DNA of 64,000 nucleotides from JANQHS01 sp965267505 (GTDB lineage: Bacteria > Bacteroidota > Bacteroidia > Cytophagales > CCMP332), in the NCBI GenBank assembly GCA_965267505.1, contig OZ254081.1:2294001-2358000 (forward strand). The letters are read 5' to 3'. How positions within the stretch are numbered: position 1 is the first letter of the stretch; each line of letters starts with the position of its first letter. The position numbers were made by a program, and so were the translations under genes. The notes under the pieces are model-generated. The model had not been told where the DNA came from, made no database searches, and was given only the letters and a program-made list of their open reading frames with translations. This document shows positions 43,994-53,341 of the stretch, piece by piece.

Positions 43994-45319
43994 ATGTCTA
44001 GTGAAATAGTTACAGACCACCCTTTCGGGTATGTCAAGGGAGATAAAGTTTTTAGAAAAGCTTTTTTGGACCAGCCCGAATTAGAAATAGGCGTCGTAAG
44101 AGAAACGCCAGAAAAATCAATTGAATACTTCGAGAATAGATTCAAGAATCTAGAAGCAAAAATTGCGAAGCTTCAGGAAGACATCACAGAAGCGACCAAC
44201 AAAGGTTCTTTTTTGATGAAGCTGATCCACCTAAAGGATAAACTAATGAGCCATAATGGTCTTGGCGATTACGAAGCCCTTTTGAAAAAGATGGCTGATG
44301 TTCAAAAGGACCTTGAGGAGTCAATTTCTCAAAATCGCGTACGGAATAAGGAGCTAAAGGAGAGTTTTATGAATGAGCTTAAAGAGTTCATGAAATGCAC
44401 AGATGATGAGCTCCGGGATATAGCTGAAAAAGTAAAAGAGAATAGGAATAAGTGGGTTAGGACTGGTTCAATTGGTGATAAGGAAGGAGAAACAATAGAG
44501 AAGGAGTATGCTGATCTTTTGGATGCTTTCTTTCAAAGAAAAAAGGCTTTCGTTGAAAAACAGAAAGAGGAAGTGAAGAAGATCACCATTCATTACAACA
44601 ATATGCTGTATGAAATGGGGAGACTAAGAAGTCAAAAAGATAAGGAGATGGTCAAGCAGAAGATCCTTGAATACAAGGAATCCTGGGCAAAGCTTCCCCC
44701 ACTTCCGGAGCGAGTGAAGGTTGCTTTTGATAGGAAATGGGAAAAGAAGGTGAAAGATATACTTGAGTTCCGTCCTCGCAACCAATTCAATAAACCACGA
44801 CAATTCCAACAAAACAGAGGATATCAACAAAACAGAGGATTTGGCTCAAGAGAACATGCTTCCCCTGAAATGATCCAACAAAAGGAGGAACTTCTGAATC
44901 AAGCAATTTCTCTAATAAAGTTGGATCTGGATGATGCTGTCAATCAAGCTAAAAGTCTACAGGAAAAATGGCTGAATAGTGGAAAGTCATCTTCTCCAGA
45001 GGTCAGAACCATTTATAATCGCTTTAGGGAGATCATAGCGTCAATTTTTGAAAGGAAAACTTTGGACCTCAATCTCACAAAGAAATACAGTGATTTTGGT
45101 GCAAAATCTCAGGAGGAACAAAAAATCCTGAAGATTTCCATCATGAGGGATCTTATCAGAAAGGCAAAGACCGATCTTAAGCTTTTTGAAGAGAATTTGG
45201 ATATGGATCCAAACGATCCTGTTAAAACAGGAGATAGAGCTCTTTTGACCAAGGTCAAGAACCAAAAATTCCGAATTAAGATCCGTGAAAACCTTCTCCG
45301 CGATATAGAAATGAACTAG
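43994..45319 (+). CDS. DUF349 domain coiled-coil protein
   Basis: A 441-residue protein, mostly helical and charged. DUF349 units are visible at about 180-265 (with KQKILEYKESWAKLPPLPER) and 295-355 (with KSLQEKWLNSGKSSSPEVRTIYNRF in parts). A low-complexity Gln/Asn/Arg stretch (about 258-292: PRQFQQNRGYQQNRGF) joins them. The N-terminus (1-40) is non-helical and may be a separate small domain. The family is common in Bacteroidota; function is unknown though links to stress and translation are suggested for some members. Monocistronic. Confidence 0.75.
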   Translation: MSSEIVTDHPFGYVKGDKVFRKAFLDQPELEIGVVRETPEKSIEYFENRFKNLEAKIAKLQEDITEATNKGSFLMKLIHLKDKLMSHNGLGDYEALLKKMADVQKDLEESISQNRVRNKELKESFMNELKEFMKCTDDELRDIAEKVKENRNKWVRTGSIGDKEGETIEKEYADLLDAFFQRKKAFVEKQKEEVKKITIHYNNMLYEMGRLRSQKDKEMVKQKILEYKESWAKLPPLPERVKVAFDRKWEKKVKDILEFRPRNQFNKPRQFQQNRGYQQNRGFGSREHASPEMIQQKEELLNQAISLIKLDLDDAVNQAKSLQEKWLNSGKSSSPEVRTIYNRFREIIASIFERKTLDLNLTKKYSDFGAKSQEEQKILKISIMRDLIRKAKTDLKLFEENLDMDPNDPVKTGDRALLTKVKNQKFRIKIRENLLRDIEMN

Positions 45320-45353
45320 GAAATAATTTCCTTAAAAATTCATTGATTTTTTG

Positions 45354-45383
45354 TTGTCCCAGAAGGGGAAAAATATATTTTTG
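45354..45383 (+). promoter_or_regulatory. Promoter of the DUF2795 and ABC ATPase genes
   Basis: TTG at 45354-45356, 19 bases, TATTTTTG at 45376-45383: both match the Bacteroidota consensus. The DUF2795 ATG follows 33 bases later. Confidence 0.6.
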
Positions 45384-45416
45384 CAGCCCATAAATTCAGG
45401 GTATTAGAATTAGCTT

Positions 45417-45638
45417 ATGTATTGGACCCTAGAACTTGCGTCATATCTAGAAGATGCACCTTGGCCAGCAACCAAGGATGAGCTGATCGACTTTTCGATC
45501 AGGTCGGGTGCTCCTATGGAGGTTGTTGAGAATCTTCAAGAACTTGAGGATGATGGTCAGCCATTTGAGAGCATTGAGGAAATTTGGCCGGATTATCCGA
45601 CCAAGGACGATTTCTTTTTCAACGAGGACGAATACTAG
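45417..45638 (+). CDS. DUF2795 domain protein
   Basis: A 73-residue acidic protein of the DUF2795 family, highly conserved in Bacteroidota (MYWTLELASYLEDAPWPATK at the N-terminus, then VVENLQELEDDGQPFESIEE and a C-terminal DYPTKDDFFFNEDEY). No function is known. The family's helical core resembles a small DNA-binding or protein-interaction fold, but that is inference. The ABC ATPase gene begins 3 bases downstream. Confidence 0.88.
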   Translation: MYWTLELASYLEDAPWPATKDELIDFSIRSGAPMEVVENLQELEDDGQPFESIEEIWPDYPTKDDFFFNEDEY

Positions 45639-45641
45639 CCC

Positions 45642-46373
45642 TTGAATCCTCCTTCTGTCATAGTAGAAGGACTAGGGATTAGTTATGGTGCCAGGACTTT
45701 ACTCCAGGATATCTCATTTCATCTTGATTCCCCGGGCTTCCTTTCCATAGTTGGAAGGAATGGTTCTGGCAAAACTTCTATTCTAAAGGCCATAACCGGA
45801 GAATTGGAACATGAAGGCTCCATAAGGATCCAGGGAAAGTTGGCATCTGATTTCAACGAATCAACTTTTTCATCCCTAATTGCCTTCCTGCCCCAAAAAT
45901 TGGAATTAGGAATTAATATGACTCTAGAGGAGTTGGTAGCTTTTGGACGTATTCGATTCCGGAAGCCATTCAAAGGATTGTCTCCAGATGACCAGGTTGA
46001 AATTGAAAATTCACTAAACCTTTTCGACCTCGGCTCACTTCGGAAAAGTTATCTAAATGAGGTTTCGGGAGGCGAAAAGCAATTAGCCTGGCTTGCTCAG
46101 GTTATATCCCAGGATACTCCGATCATTATCCTTGATGAACCGACCTTGAATCTGGATCTATCTAACAGAAAATTTGTTTTTGAAGTCTTAAAGGGCCTCG
46201 TGGAGGAGAAAGGAAAATTGGTTATCCTGGTTACACATGAGCTAGAATACCTGGATGAACTTAAAGGAAAAATACTTGACCTAAGTCAGAATAAGATTGA
46301 GTTGAAGGATAATTCTTCTGAGTTATTGAGCGCGATCCGATCCCGTCTGGAGGAAAGGGTCATCAGGAAGTAG
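45642..46373 (+). CDS. ABC transporter ATP-binding protein
   Basis: A 243-residue ATPase with Walker A GRNGSGKT (38-45), Q-loop region LPQKLELG, signature VSGGEKQ, Walker B IIILDEPTLNLD and the H-loop VTHEL. The pattern resembles the FecE/BtuD iron-siderophore and cobalamin importer ATPases. No permease or binding-protein gene is next to it, so the partner is elsewhere or is the lone permease at 48187 (less likely in family terms). TTG start three bases after the DUF2795 stop. The last 51 bases overlap the end of the convergent ispD. Confidence 0.85.
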   Translation: MNPPSVIVEGLGISYGARTLLQDISFHLDSPGFLSIVGRNGSGKTSILKAITGELEHEGSIRIQGKLASDFNESTFSSLIAFLPQKLELGINMTLEELVAFGRIRFRKPFKGLSPDDQVEIENSLNLFDLGSLRKSYLNEVSGGEKQLAWLAQVISQDTPIIILDEPTLNLDLSNRKFVFEVLKGLVEEKGKLVILVTHELEYLDELKGKILDLSQNKIELKDNSSELLSAIRSRLEERVIRK

Positions 46374-47042
46374 AGAGGCAACCATATCCAGATCAGATCT
46401 ATTTGTGACCTTGATATTCTTTTCCTCCCCCTGAATTAGGCTTACCTGACCAAAGCGTTCCTCAAAAATTCCGGCATCATCAGTGTAAGAGCCCTCCTTT
46501 TTATTCTCATGTGCTTCTATGATCATTCCCAGGTCAAAGCATTGAGGGGTCTGTACCAGATGGATTCTATCCCTGGGAACTATACTTGTTTCGGAAATTG
46601 GACCCATCCTTACCGTTTCAACGGGGTTGACAACTGGGAGAGCTGACCCGCACCTTTGGGCTTCCTTAAGGCAATTTGAAATTAATTCCTGACTTAACAG
46701 AGGACGTACTCCATCATGGATAGCAACCACTCCATTTTTTCCACTCCTTTTTAGCTCATCTAAGCAATTTCTTACTGAATCAGTACGGGTAGCACCCCCT
46801 TTAATAACCTTTATTCCTGCATTCGGAAAGTATCCCTTGACAAGTTTCTTGGTTTCATCCTGCCAATCTTCGGGAGCCGAAATGACGAAGTCATTCCATT
46901 CGATCTCAAGGAACTTGGCAATTGTATATACCAAAAGAGGGTAGCCTTTGATCTCCAAATATTGTTTTGGACGATCTGCTCCCATTCTTACCCCCAAACC
47001 TCCGGAGGTAATTATGCAATATTTTGAAAAATCAGTTTCTAT
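46323..47042 (-). CDS. ispD: 2-C-methyl-D-erythritol 4-phosphate cytidylyltransferase; start codon non-standard or unclear
   Basis: The enzyme joins CTP and methylerythritol 4-phosphate in the non-mevalonate isoprenoid pathway. The nucleotide-binding opening reads IITSGGLGVRMG, then DRPKQYL, IHDGVRPLLS and NRSDLDMV late. The strand IITSGG is essential but lies before the first standard start (TTG 46995-46997 would cut the motif). The upstream codons back to the queA stop (TAA 47048-47046) include no ATG, GTG or TTG; ATA at 47042-47040 is the only rare candidate, giving 239 residues. The frame is continuous with queA except for that stop. An assembly error is possible. It overlaps the ABC ATPase end by 51 bases. 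Confidence 0.85.
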   Translation of the reverse strand: METDFSKYCIITSGGLGVRMGADRPKQYLEIKGYPLLVYTIAKFLEIEWNDFVISAPEDWQDETKKLVKGYFPNAGIKVIKGGATRTDSVRNCLDELKRSGKNGVVAIHDGVRPLLSQELISNCLKEAQRCGSALPVVNPVETVRMGPISETSIVPRDRIHLVQTPQCFDLGMIIEAHENKKEGSYTDDAGIFEERFGQVSLIQGEEKNIKVTNRSDLDMVASLLPDDPFLQTGSDRAQ

Positions 47043-47045
47043 TCC

Positions 47046-48092
47046 TTAGATGATCAACATACAATCGCCATAGGTAAGGAAACGATATTTTTCCTTAATG
47101 GCAACCTTATATGCCTTGGTGATAAGTTCATAACCACCAAACGCACAAGCTAACATGTAAAGGGTTGAGCCCTCTCCATGGAAATTGCAAAGCAAAGAAT
47201 TGGCTATTTTGAAATCATAAGGAGGAAAAATGAACTTGTCGGTCCATCCTTTATTTTCCTTCAATTTATTATTTGCGGAAACGGCAGATTCGATAGCCCT
47301 CATTGTAGTTGTTCCGATCGCACAAATCCTTCTTCTCTCCTCCATAGCCTTGTTGACGACTTGACAGGTATGAGCAGGAACATTGAAGTTTTCAGAATCC
47401 ATTTTGTGCTTGGTAAGGTCCTCTACATCAACCTCCCTAAAGCTTCCGAGCCCTACATGCATGGTAATTGGGACCATTTGAACACCTTGTAGTTCAAGTC
47501 TTTTCACCATTTGCGGAGTAAAATGCAGACCTGCCGATGGAGCAGCGACAGCTCCGGTTTCTTTGGCGAAGATTGTTTGAAATCTTTCCCTATCCTCTGG
47601 TTCAGCTTCCCTGGTGATATACTTGGGCAAAGGTGTCTGTCCAAGCTTGTCTATCAATACATAGAAATCCTCCGGGCCACCGTCGAACAAGAATCTTATA
47701 GTTCTTCCTCTTGATGTGGTATTGTCAATTACCTCTGCAACCAATTCTCCCTCTCCAAAATATAGCTTGTTTCCAACCCTGATCTTTCTTGCAGGATCAA
47801 CCAGTACATCCCAAAGTCTTGCATCCTGGTTTAATTCTCTCAGAAGAAAAACTTCGATCCTAGCTCCGGTCTTTTCCTTATTGCCGTAAAGTCGGGCTGG
47901 AAATACCTGGGTATCATTGACAATCTGAACATCACCATCTTTAAAGTATTCTGGAAAATCTTTGAATTGCTTGTGTTCGATATCCCCTGTTTCCCGGTTT
48001 ATAACCATCATCCTTGCTCCGTCTCTTTCTTCGGGTGGATGTTGTGCTACTAGTCTCTTGGGTAAATCAAATCGGAACTCGGATAACTTCAT
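47046..48092 (-). CDS. queA: S-adenosylmethionine:tRNA ribosyltransferase-isomerase
   Basis: A 348-residue enzyme that adds a cyclopentene epoxide ring from SAM to the queuosine precursor in tRNA. The conserved start MKLSEFRFDLP, PPEERDGARMMVI, the GAVAAPSAGLHFT motif, and the NFHGEGSTLYMLACAF...YRFLTYGDCMLII ending all fit. The ATG at 48092 is chosen; ATG 48098 adds two residues, and an extension to 48131 is unlike the family. The TAA is followed in the same frame by the N-terminus of IspD. The two genes are co-transcribed. Confidence 0.95.
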   Translation of the reverse strand: MKLSEFRFDLPKRLVAQHPPEERDGARMMVINRETGDIEHKQFKDFPEYFKDGDVQIVNDTQVFPARLYGNKEKTGARIEVFLLRELNQDARLWDVLVDPARKIRVGNKLYFGEGELVAEVIDNTTSRGRTIRFLFDGGPEDFYVLIDKLGQTPLPKYITREAEPEDRERFQTIFAKETGAVAAPSAGLHFTPQMVKRLELQGVQMVPITMHVGLGSFREVDVEDLTKHKMDSENFNVPAHTCQVVNKAMEERRRICAIGTTTMRAIESAVSANNKLKENKGWTDKFIFPPYDFKIANSLLCNFHGEGSTLYMLACAFGGYELITKAYKVAIKEKYRFLTYGDCMLII

Positions 48093-48186
48093 TGCCATAG
48101 GCCTGCAAAATTTAGGGCGCAAATTTAACAATGTAGGGCTTTAAATAATAATTTTACCAAGCTTTGAATTGCCTAATAGTTAATAA

Positions 48187-49437
48187 ATGGGATTGTTTTT
48201 AAGGTTAGTTGTTGAAAGTTTTGTTTTTGCCTGGCAAGCATTGAAATCTAACCTGCTGAGAACCGTCCTTTCTCTTCTCGGAGTCACGATTGGAATATTT
48301 GCAGTCATTGCTGTTTTTACGGTTGTTGATGGTCTGGAAAAGAGCATAAAAGAGAGCCTGGCTTTCCTCGGCGATAAGGTAATCTACGTCGAAAAATGGC
48401 CCTTCGACTTTAAACCTGGAGATCCCTGGTGGGATTACCTTAAGAGGCCTTATGTTACCTACGATGAGTTCAAAGCTCTTGATAAGAGTTTACAGAATGC
48501 CAGTGCTGTTTCAATATTTGCTGTAAGAGGAGGGAGTACTTTCAAATTTGGAAGCAACAGCGTAGAGGATAAATCCCTACTTGGGATTTCGTATCAGCAC
48601 AAAGATGTATCTGATACAAGGCTGGCACAGGGAAGATATTTTACCGAATTCGAAGTGGAATCAGGAAAGGGGGCAGCCCTGATTGGTTCAAATATCAAAG
48701 AGGGACTTTTCGGAAACAGACCGGCATTAGGACAACAGATCAAAATAAAGGGGAGGAAGTTTACCGTAATAGGCATACTTGAAAAGCAAGGAGAGAATCT
48801 TTTGGATGCCCCATCGAACGATGACAATGTTTACATACCCATTAAAGCATTTGAAAAAGTATATTACCTCGGTAAAACCAGGGGAATCCAACCTCGAATA
48901 GCTGTTAAAGGTTTTGAAGATGATATCGGATTGATCCATCTTGAATCGGAGTTAAGGGGCAGGTTAAGGTCTATGAGAGGACTCAAACCAAGAGATGATG
49001 ACAATTTTGCCTTAAATAGGCCTGAGATGCTGGCTGGACTTGTAACCTCTGTTTTTGACGTGGTAGGACTAGGAGGGTGGATCATAGGAAGTTTTTCTAT
49101 ACTGGTCGGTGGCTTCGGAATTGCCAACATCATGTTTGTTTCTGTTAAAGAAAGAACCAGCCTGATAGGCATTCAAAAGTCCTTGGGTGCAAAGAATTTC
49201 TTTATCCTCTTTGAGTTTCTTTTTGAAGCCATGTTCTTGAGCCTTATTGGTGGCCTAGCGGGATTATTCCTTGTTTACTTGATCACGTTTTTACCCACTG
49301 GTGCCTTAAGCCTGGACCTAAGCTTTAAAAATATTGTGTTGGGACTTAGCGTAGCAGGAGGGGTAGGAATCCTTTCGGGAATTGTCCCTGCAGCCATGGC
49401 TGCTCGATTGGATCCTGTAATCGCCATTCGTTCTTAA
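48187..49437 (+). CDS. MacB-like ABC transporter permease (FtsX family)
   Basis: A 416-residue inner-membrane protein. TM1 (about 22-46: LRTVLSLLGVTIGIFAVIAV) is followed by a large periplasmic MacB_PCD domain (about 47-285) and three TM segments of the FtsX core (about 287-315, 340-365, 380-405), with the SVKERTSLIGIQKSLGAK cytoplasmic loop that couples to the ATPase. Such permeases export lipoproteins, peptides or lipids or signal mechanically; the substrate is unknown. No cognate ATPase gene lies next to it. Divergent from queA with a 94-base gap. Confidence 0.9.
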   Translation: MGLFLRLVVESFVFAWQALKSNLLRTVLSLLGVTIGIFAVIAVFTVVDGLEKSIKESLAFLGDKVIYVEKWPFDFKPGDPWWDYLKRPYVTYDEFKALDKSLQNASAVSIFAVRGGSTFKFGSNSVEDKSLLGISYQHKDVSDTRLAQGRYFTEFEVESGKGAALIGSNIKEGLFGNRPALGQQIKIKGRKFTVIGILEKQGENLLDAPSNDDNVYIPIKAFEKVYYLGKTRGIQPRIAVKGFEDDIGLIHLESELRGRLRSMRGLKPRDDDNFALNRPEMLAGLVTSVFDVVGLGGWIIGSFSILVGGFGIANIMFVSVKERTSLIGIQKSLGAKNFFILFEFLFEAMFLSLIGGLAGLFLVYLITFLPTGALSLDLSFKNIVLGLSVAGGVGILSGIVPAAMAARLDPVIAIRS

Positions 49438-49448
49438 TTCTCATTTCA

Positions 49449-51731
49449 TTGAATTATTTGACCAGGAAATTTTGGAAAGCCTTGGGGAGGTACATGGCTA
49501 TTTTCCTGTTCCCAATTTCCCTTTTGGCCCAGACTGATGAGTTGATCCCTAAGCGCTATCAGGATGGCACCTATGGCTATGTAAATCGTTCTGGCTCTTT
49601 TGCCATAACTCCAAAATTCCATCGGGCTTTTCCTTTTGTAGAAGGCTATGCCAGGGTCCAGATGTACGGGAATTGGGGGCTTATTGATACCAAGGGGAAT
49701 TATGTTGTAGATCCAGAATATCAATATGTTGGTTGGAGTGATGATCCTTATTTTATAAAGAATAAGCAATGGCTTCACTTGGTTAATTCCTATACACCAA
49801 CAGGTAGGAGTTTCTTTCCTCCATCCAATGGGCATATTGCGGTATTGAAAGACAAAAAGTGGTATCCTCAAAAACTCTCTTCTAAGAGATCCAAAAAGGC
49901 ATATGATAGCATAAATCACTTCCTCGGAGGTTTTGCTTCGGTATATCTAGAAAGTAAGGGTTGGAATTTCATTTCGGAATCAAATCATTCGCTCCAAACT
50001 GAAAAATTTTATCTCCGTATAAAGCCGATAAAATGTGGGTTGGTGGGCCTATTGGATTCTACGGAATCCTTTACTGTGTTTGATCCAAAAAAGAGCAAAT
50101 TCCTTGGACAGAGATTCCTTGACATAGGCTCAATAAATGAAGAATACTTTTCTGGACGAAAGACTCATGGATGGGGTTTGATAAAAAGAGATGGGGAAGA
50201 GCTAAGCGAATTTGAATTCAAAAGGGTAACCTATCTTCCTTTTATTGCCAAGGTTAAGCTCACTCCGAAGAATATATGGCATGTTCTTGATGAGGGTTTT
50301 AATTCAAAAAGATCGTTTCAGGTCGACTCAGCGTTTTTCTCCAGCAAGGGAGACCTAGTTATCCAGGAAGGAGATCGATGGACCTTTTGCAATTCAGACC
50401 TGGATTCTTCCTTTGGTCTGGTTGGGAAGATCGGGGTTTCTGAATCACAAGGGTATTGGATCTTGTCGAAGCATGGCCAGTATTCCATTTCGAAAGACTT
50501 CAAAAGCGTTGATTTTCAATATGACTCCTTGTTTTGGCTGGATTGTGGGCCTTTGGTACGAAGGGGATTAAAAGGCTGGTTTCAACTCGATGAGAACCTA
50601 AACGAAAAGTCTGAAGTACCTTTTGGGTGGAGACACCTTGAAAATGGCTATTTGACTCTCAACGATTCTGGATACCTTCGACTGATTAAGCCCTGTTTTG
50701 GGATCTTTTTGGACTCCTTGTATTCTTCCATTGAGCCCAGCAAAAGTGGTCTTTTCAAGGTGACCAAGAATGGACTTTCAGGTTTAATAGACTCCAAGGG
50801 AGAAGAGATTATTCCTCCTGGAGTGTTTGGGATCGAGGATTTTGGGAAAGGAAGGATCAGTAAAAAATCCTCAGGAAGTTTAGAACTCTTGAATTCCGAT
50901 GGTCAATGGATTTTGTTAGAAGCTGATCAAATACAGGATTGGTCTGAAAACTCCATTCTGGTTAAAAATGGAAATAAATTCAGGGTTTTGACCAATTCTT
51001 TCCAAGATGAGTTAGGAATATCATTTGATTATGTTTCCAATGAATTCAATGGTTATTGGAGAAATGTTCGGAAAGGCAGAAACTGGTTCACCATTGATGT
51101 TCAAAACTCAGAATATTTATACCCCCCTAAGAAGAACTTTGACTCCCTAGGAACAAATGGATCCGATCTAATTCCTGTATGGATCAAAGGGAATATGGGG
51201 TTTGTCGATCGTAGGGGCGTGTTGGTTATTTCAACTCAATACGAATCTGTAAAAAAACCGTCAGCCGGATTATTCCCCTTCAAGATCAAAGGAAAATGGG
51301 GACTTTTTGATAAATCTGAAAAGATCATACTTCAACCGCGGTACTCTGGTTTAGGGGTGTTGGGCCAGGATATTTGGGTGCTATCGAAGGATCGAAAATT
51401 AGGCTTATTTAAACCAGGAAAAGGAATAATCCTTGAGCCAATCCTGGATGATGTAAGGCAATTACCAAATACAGATTGGATACTCGGACAAAAAGAAGGA
51501 AAATGGGGATTGTTTGATGAGTTCGGATCCCAAAAATTGGCATTCAAATACGACCTAATTGAGTCGTTTGGAACGGGACAATTTCTTGTAAAAAGAGGGG
51601 CTTACTGGGATCTTCTGGATGAAAAATTTCAGTCCAGGCTGCCTTTTAAAATAGAATCCTTTTCAAGTAGCTCAACCGGATATTACCTGGTACAAAAAAA
51701 GGAGCCAGAAAAATATATAAAGCTGCCTTAA
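49449..51731 (+). CDS. WG-repeat secreted protein
   Basis: A 760-residue protein with signal peptide (about 1-28, ending ISLLAQ). The rest is many WG-type repeats, for example YGYVNRSGSFAITPKFHRAF, NWGLIDTKGNYVVDPEYQYV, MGFVDRRGVLVISTQYE, KWGLFDKSEKIILQPRYSG and EGKWGLFDEFGSQ. Such beta-hairpin repeats form surface or periplasmic binding scaffolds. TTG 49449 is used because it supplies basic residues before the hydrophobic stretch; ATG 49494 leaves a 13-residue signal. Its stop shares TTAA (51728-51731) with the convergent transglycosylase stop. Function unknown. Confidence 0.8.
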   Translation: MNYLTRKFWKALGRYMAIFLFPISLLAQTDELIPKRYQDGTYGYVNRSGSFAITPKFHRAFPFVEGYARVQMYGNWGLIDTKGNYVVDPEYQYVGWSDDPYFIKNKQWLHLVNSYTPTGRSFFPPSNGHIAVLKDKKWYPQKLSSKRSKKAYDSINHFLGGFASVYLESKGWNFISESNHSLQTEKFYLRIKPIKCGLVGLLDSTESFTVFDPKKSKFLGQRFLDIGSINEEYFSGRKTHGWGLIKRDGEELSEFEFKRVTYLPFIAKVKLTPKNIWHVLDEGFNSKRSFQVDSAFFSSKGDLVIQEGDRWTFCNSDLDSSFGLVGKIGVSESQGYWILSKHGQYSISKDFKSVDFQYDSLFWLDCGPLVRRGLKGWFQLDENLNEKSEVPFGWRHLENGYLTLNDSGYLRLIKPCFGIFLDSLYSSIEPSKSGLFKVTKNGLSGLIDSKGEEIIPPGVFGIEDFGKGRISKKSSGSLELLNSDGQWILLEADQIQDWSENSILVKNGNKFRVLTNSFQDELGISFDYVSNEFNGYWRNVRKGRNWFTIDVQNSEYLYPPKKNFDSLGTNGSDLIPVWIKGNMGFVDRRGVLVISTQYESVKKPSAGLFPFKIKGKWGLFDKSEKIILQPRYSGLGVLGQDIWVLSKDRKLGLFKPGKGIILEPILDDVRQLPNTDWILGQKEGKWGLFDEFGSQKLAFKYDLIESFGTGQFLVKRGAYWDLLDEKFQSRLPFKIESFSSSSTGYYLVQKKEPEKYIKLP

Positions 51732-53341
51732 GGGCCTTTTTGAATTGGGATCTTAAGCTCCTGGCCAATGGACAACTTGGAAGAGTTCATACCATTGGAG
51801 GCCATTATCTCTTCGACGGTGCAGTTGTATTTCCTGGAAATAGAATATAGGGTTTCACCTTTTTCAACCATGTGGTTTTGAAAGGTCGGTTTTTCTTCAA
51901 TTGCAATCGGTTCTTCCTTTTCTACCACCTTTTCCTCTTCCAATAGCTTGTTGCTCTCAGATTTCAGACTATCCCTTTCAAAAACACTTGAATCCATTTC
52001 GACCTTAATAATCTCTTCCTCTTTTTGAATTATCTCAGGTTCTTTTTTCTGGTAGCCATCAAGGATCTCAGGGGCCATACCTTTTGGTCTAGGTTTTTTC
52101 ATCCAAAGAACCTGACCAGGAATCGGTTTTTCCCCTTTAGCCAAGCGATTCATTTTTCTTAGGGAAGCAAGACGTATCGCATAATTTTGGGAAATCTCCC
52201 AAAGGCTTTCACCTTCTTTGAATATATGGTAGGCTACAGGGCTCTTCTTCCTTTTCTTTTGCAGATAATATGCCTTTTTGGGAATGATAACATCCCTTTT
52301 TGTCAGGTCATTATACTCCATCAATTCATCTCTTGAGATCCCTGCCCGGATTGCCAAAGTGATCTTTGCATCTCCCTCTTCTGCAAGGATTGCCTTCCTT
52401 TTATTCACCACGTAAATGATCCTTGTATTCGGGTCGTAGGGTAGATCTGAGCTTATCTCAGAAAACTCATTTGACTTTATATGATCTGTGGTTACCGTAA
52501 CCACTTCCACAGGTTCTTTTTTGGCAGGAGCTTTTTGTTTTCGATTGACGACAAAAAGATAAGGTTTGTAAAAAGGGTTCATCGAACCTCCTTTCAACCA
52601 TTTATTGTATTCCATAAAGGTCTCCCTATCGATCTTATTGTTAACAAGGATATTGTTTACCTCCTCATGAGGGTCAGCTTGATAAAGAGCCAGCTTAATT
52701 GAAGGAACCGCTTTCTTTTCAATGAATGGCCTAAAAGCAACCAGATGAGCAAGAAATTTCATCACGTACCAATAGGTATCACCATCAATCTTAGCAGGAT
52801 CCTCACCAAATTTGGAAGGGTCGGTTGACCTTTGGGTGCCGCCAAGCCCCATTTGATAGCTCTGACATACAAGAACCCAATTTTGTAGGAAGAAATAACT
52901 CTTTCTTAAATACCTGGCAGCTGCTTTTGTTGAATAAACAATGTGCATTCTTTCGTCCACCTGGCTATTGACCTTCAAGCCGAACTCCTCGGCTGTTTCT
53001 TTTTTGAATTGCCAATAGCCTACGGCATTGGATTTAGAAACCGCATCACTTACAAAACCACTTTCCTGGACGGCGAGGTACTTGAATTCGTTAGGCACTC
53101 CTTCATTTTTCAATACTTCTCCTACAAGAGGAAAGTAGCTGGCAGCCAGGTTGGCTTTTTTTTCGAAATAATGTTGATTTGAATGAAGGGCATCGACATG
53201 TTTTTGGATCTCTCTTTTGGCTTCAGCGTTTAGGATCAATTTCTGTTCGCCTAAATAAAGAACTGAAGGGACCTGAGGTATTTGAGCAATACCTGAATTA
53301 ATGCCCAAAAACAAAAGAACTACTACGTGTAGGGATTTCAT
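51728..53341 (-). CDS. Membrane-bound lytic murein transglycosylase with LysM domains (MltD-like)
   Basis: A 537-residue peptidoglycan enzyme with signal 1-20. The transglycosylase domain (about 75-220) has the catalytic Glu93 in YLAVQESGF, followed by SNAVGYWQFKKETA and the CQSYQMGLGG-type helix. LysM-type repeats: a weaker one near 300-365, a good one near 370-420 (YHIFKEGESLWEISQNYAI) and the C-terminal one (NHMVEKGETLYSISRKYNCT). A Glu/Lys-rich linker (about 435-485) separates the last two. It cleaves glycan strands to give anhydro-muropeptides. Starts 4 bases inside the O-methyltransferase gene end. Confidence 0.92.
   Translation of the reverse strand: MKSLHVVVLLFLGINSGIAQIPQVPSVLYLGEQKLILNAEAKREIQKHVDALHSNQHYFEKKANLAASYFPLVGEVLKNEGVPNEFKYLAVQESGFVSDAVSKSNAVGYWQFKKETAEEFGLKVNSQVDERMHIVYSTKAAARYLRKSYFFLQNWVLVCQSYQMGLGGTQRSTDPSKFGEDPAKIDGDTYWYVMKFLAHLVAFRPFIEKKAVPSIKLALYQADPHEEVNNILVNNKIDRETFMEYNKWLKGGSMNPFYKPYLFVVNRKQKAPAKKEPVEVVTVTTDHIKSNEFSEISSDLPYDPNTRIIYVVNKRKAILAEEGDAKITLAIRAGISRDELMEYNDLTKRDVIIPKKAYYLQKKRKKSPVAYHIFKEGESLWEISQNYAIRLASLRKMNRLAKGEKPIPGQVLWMKKPRPKGMAPEILDGYQKKEPEIIQKEEEIIKVEMDSSVFERDSLKSESNKLLEEEKVVEKEEPIAIEEKPTFQNHMVEKGETLYSISRKYNCTVEEIMASNGMNSSKLSIGQELKIPIQKGP

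Noticed and set aside
46323..46997. TTG at 46995-46997 as the normal start of ispD
   Set aside because: It would remove the first strand and part of the SGGLGVRM nucleotide-binding motif that all IspD proteins need.
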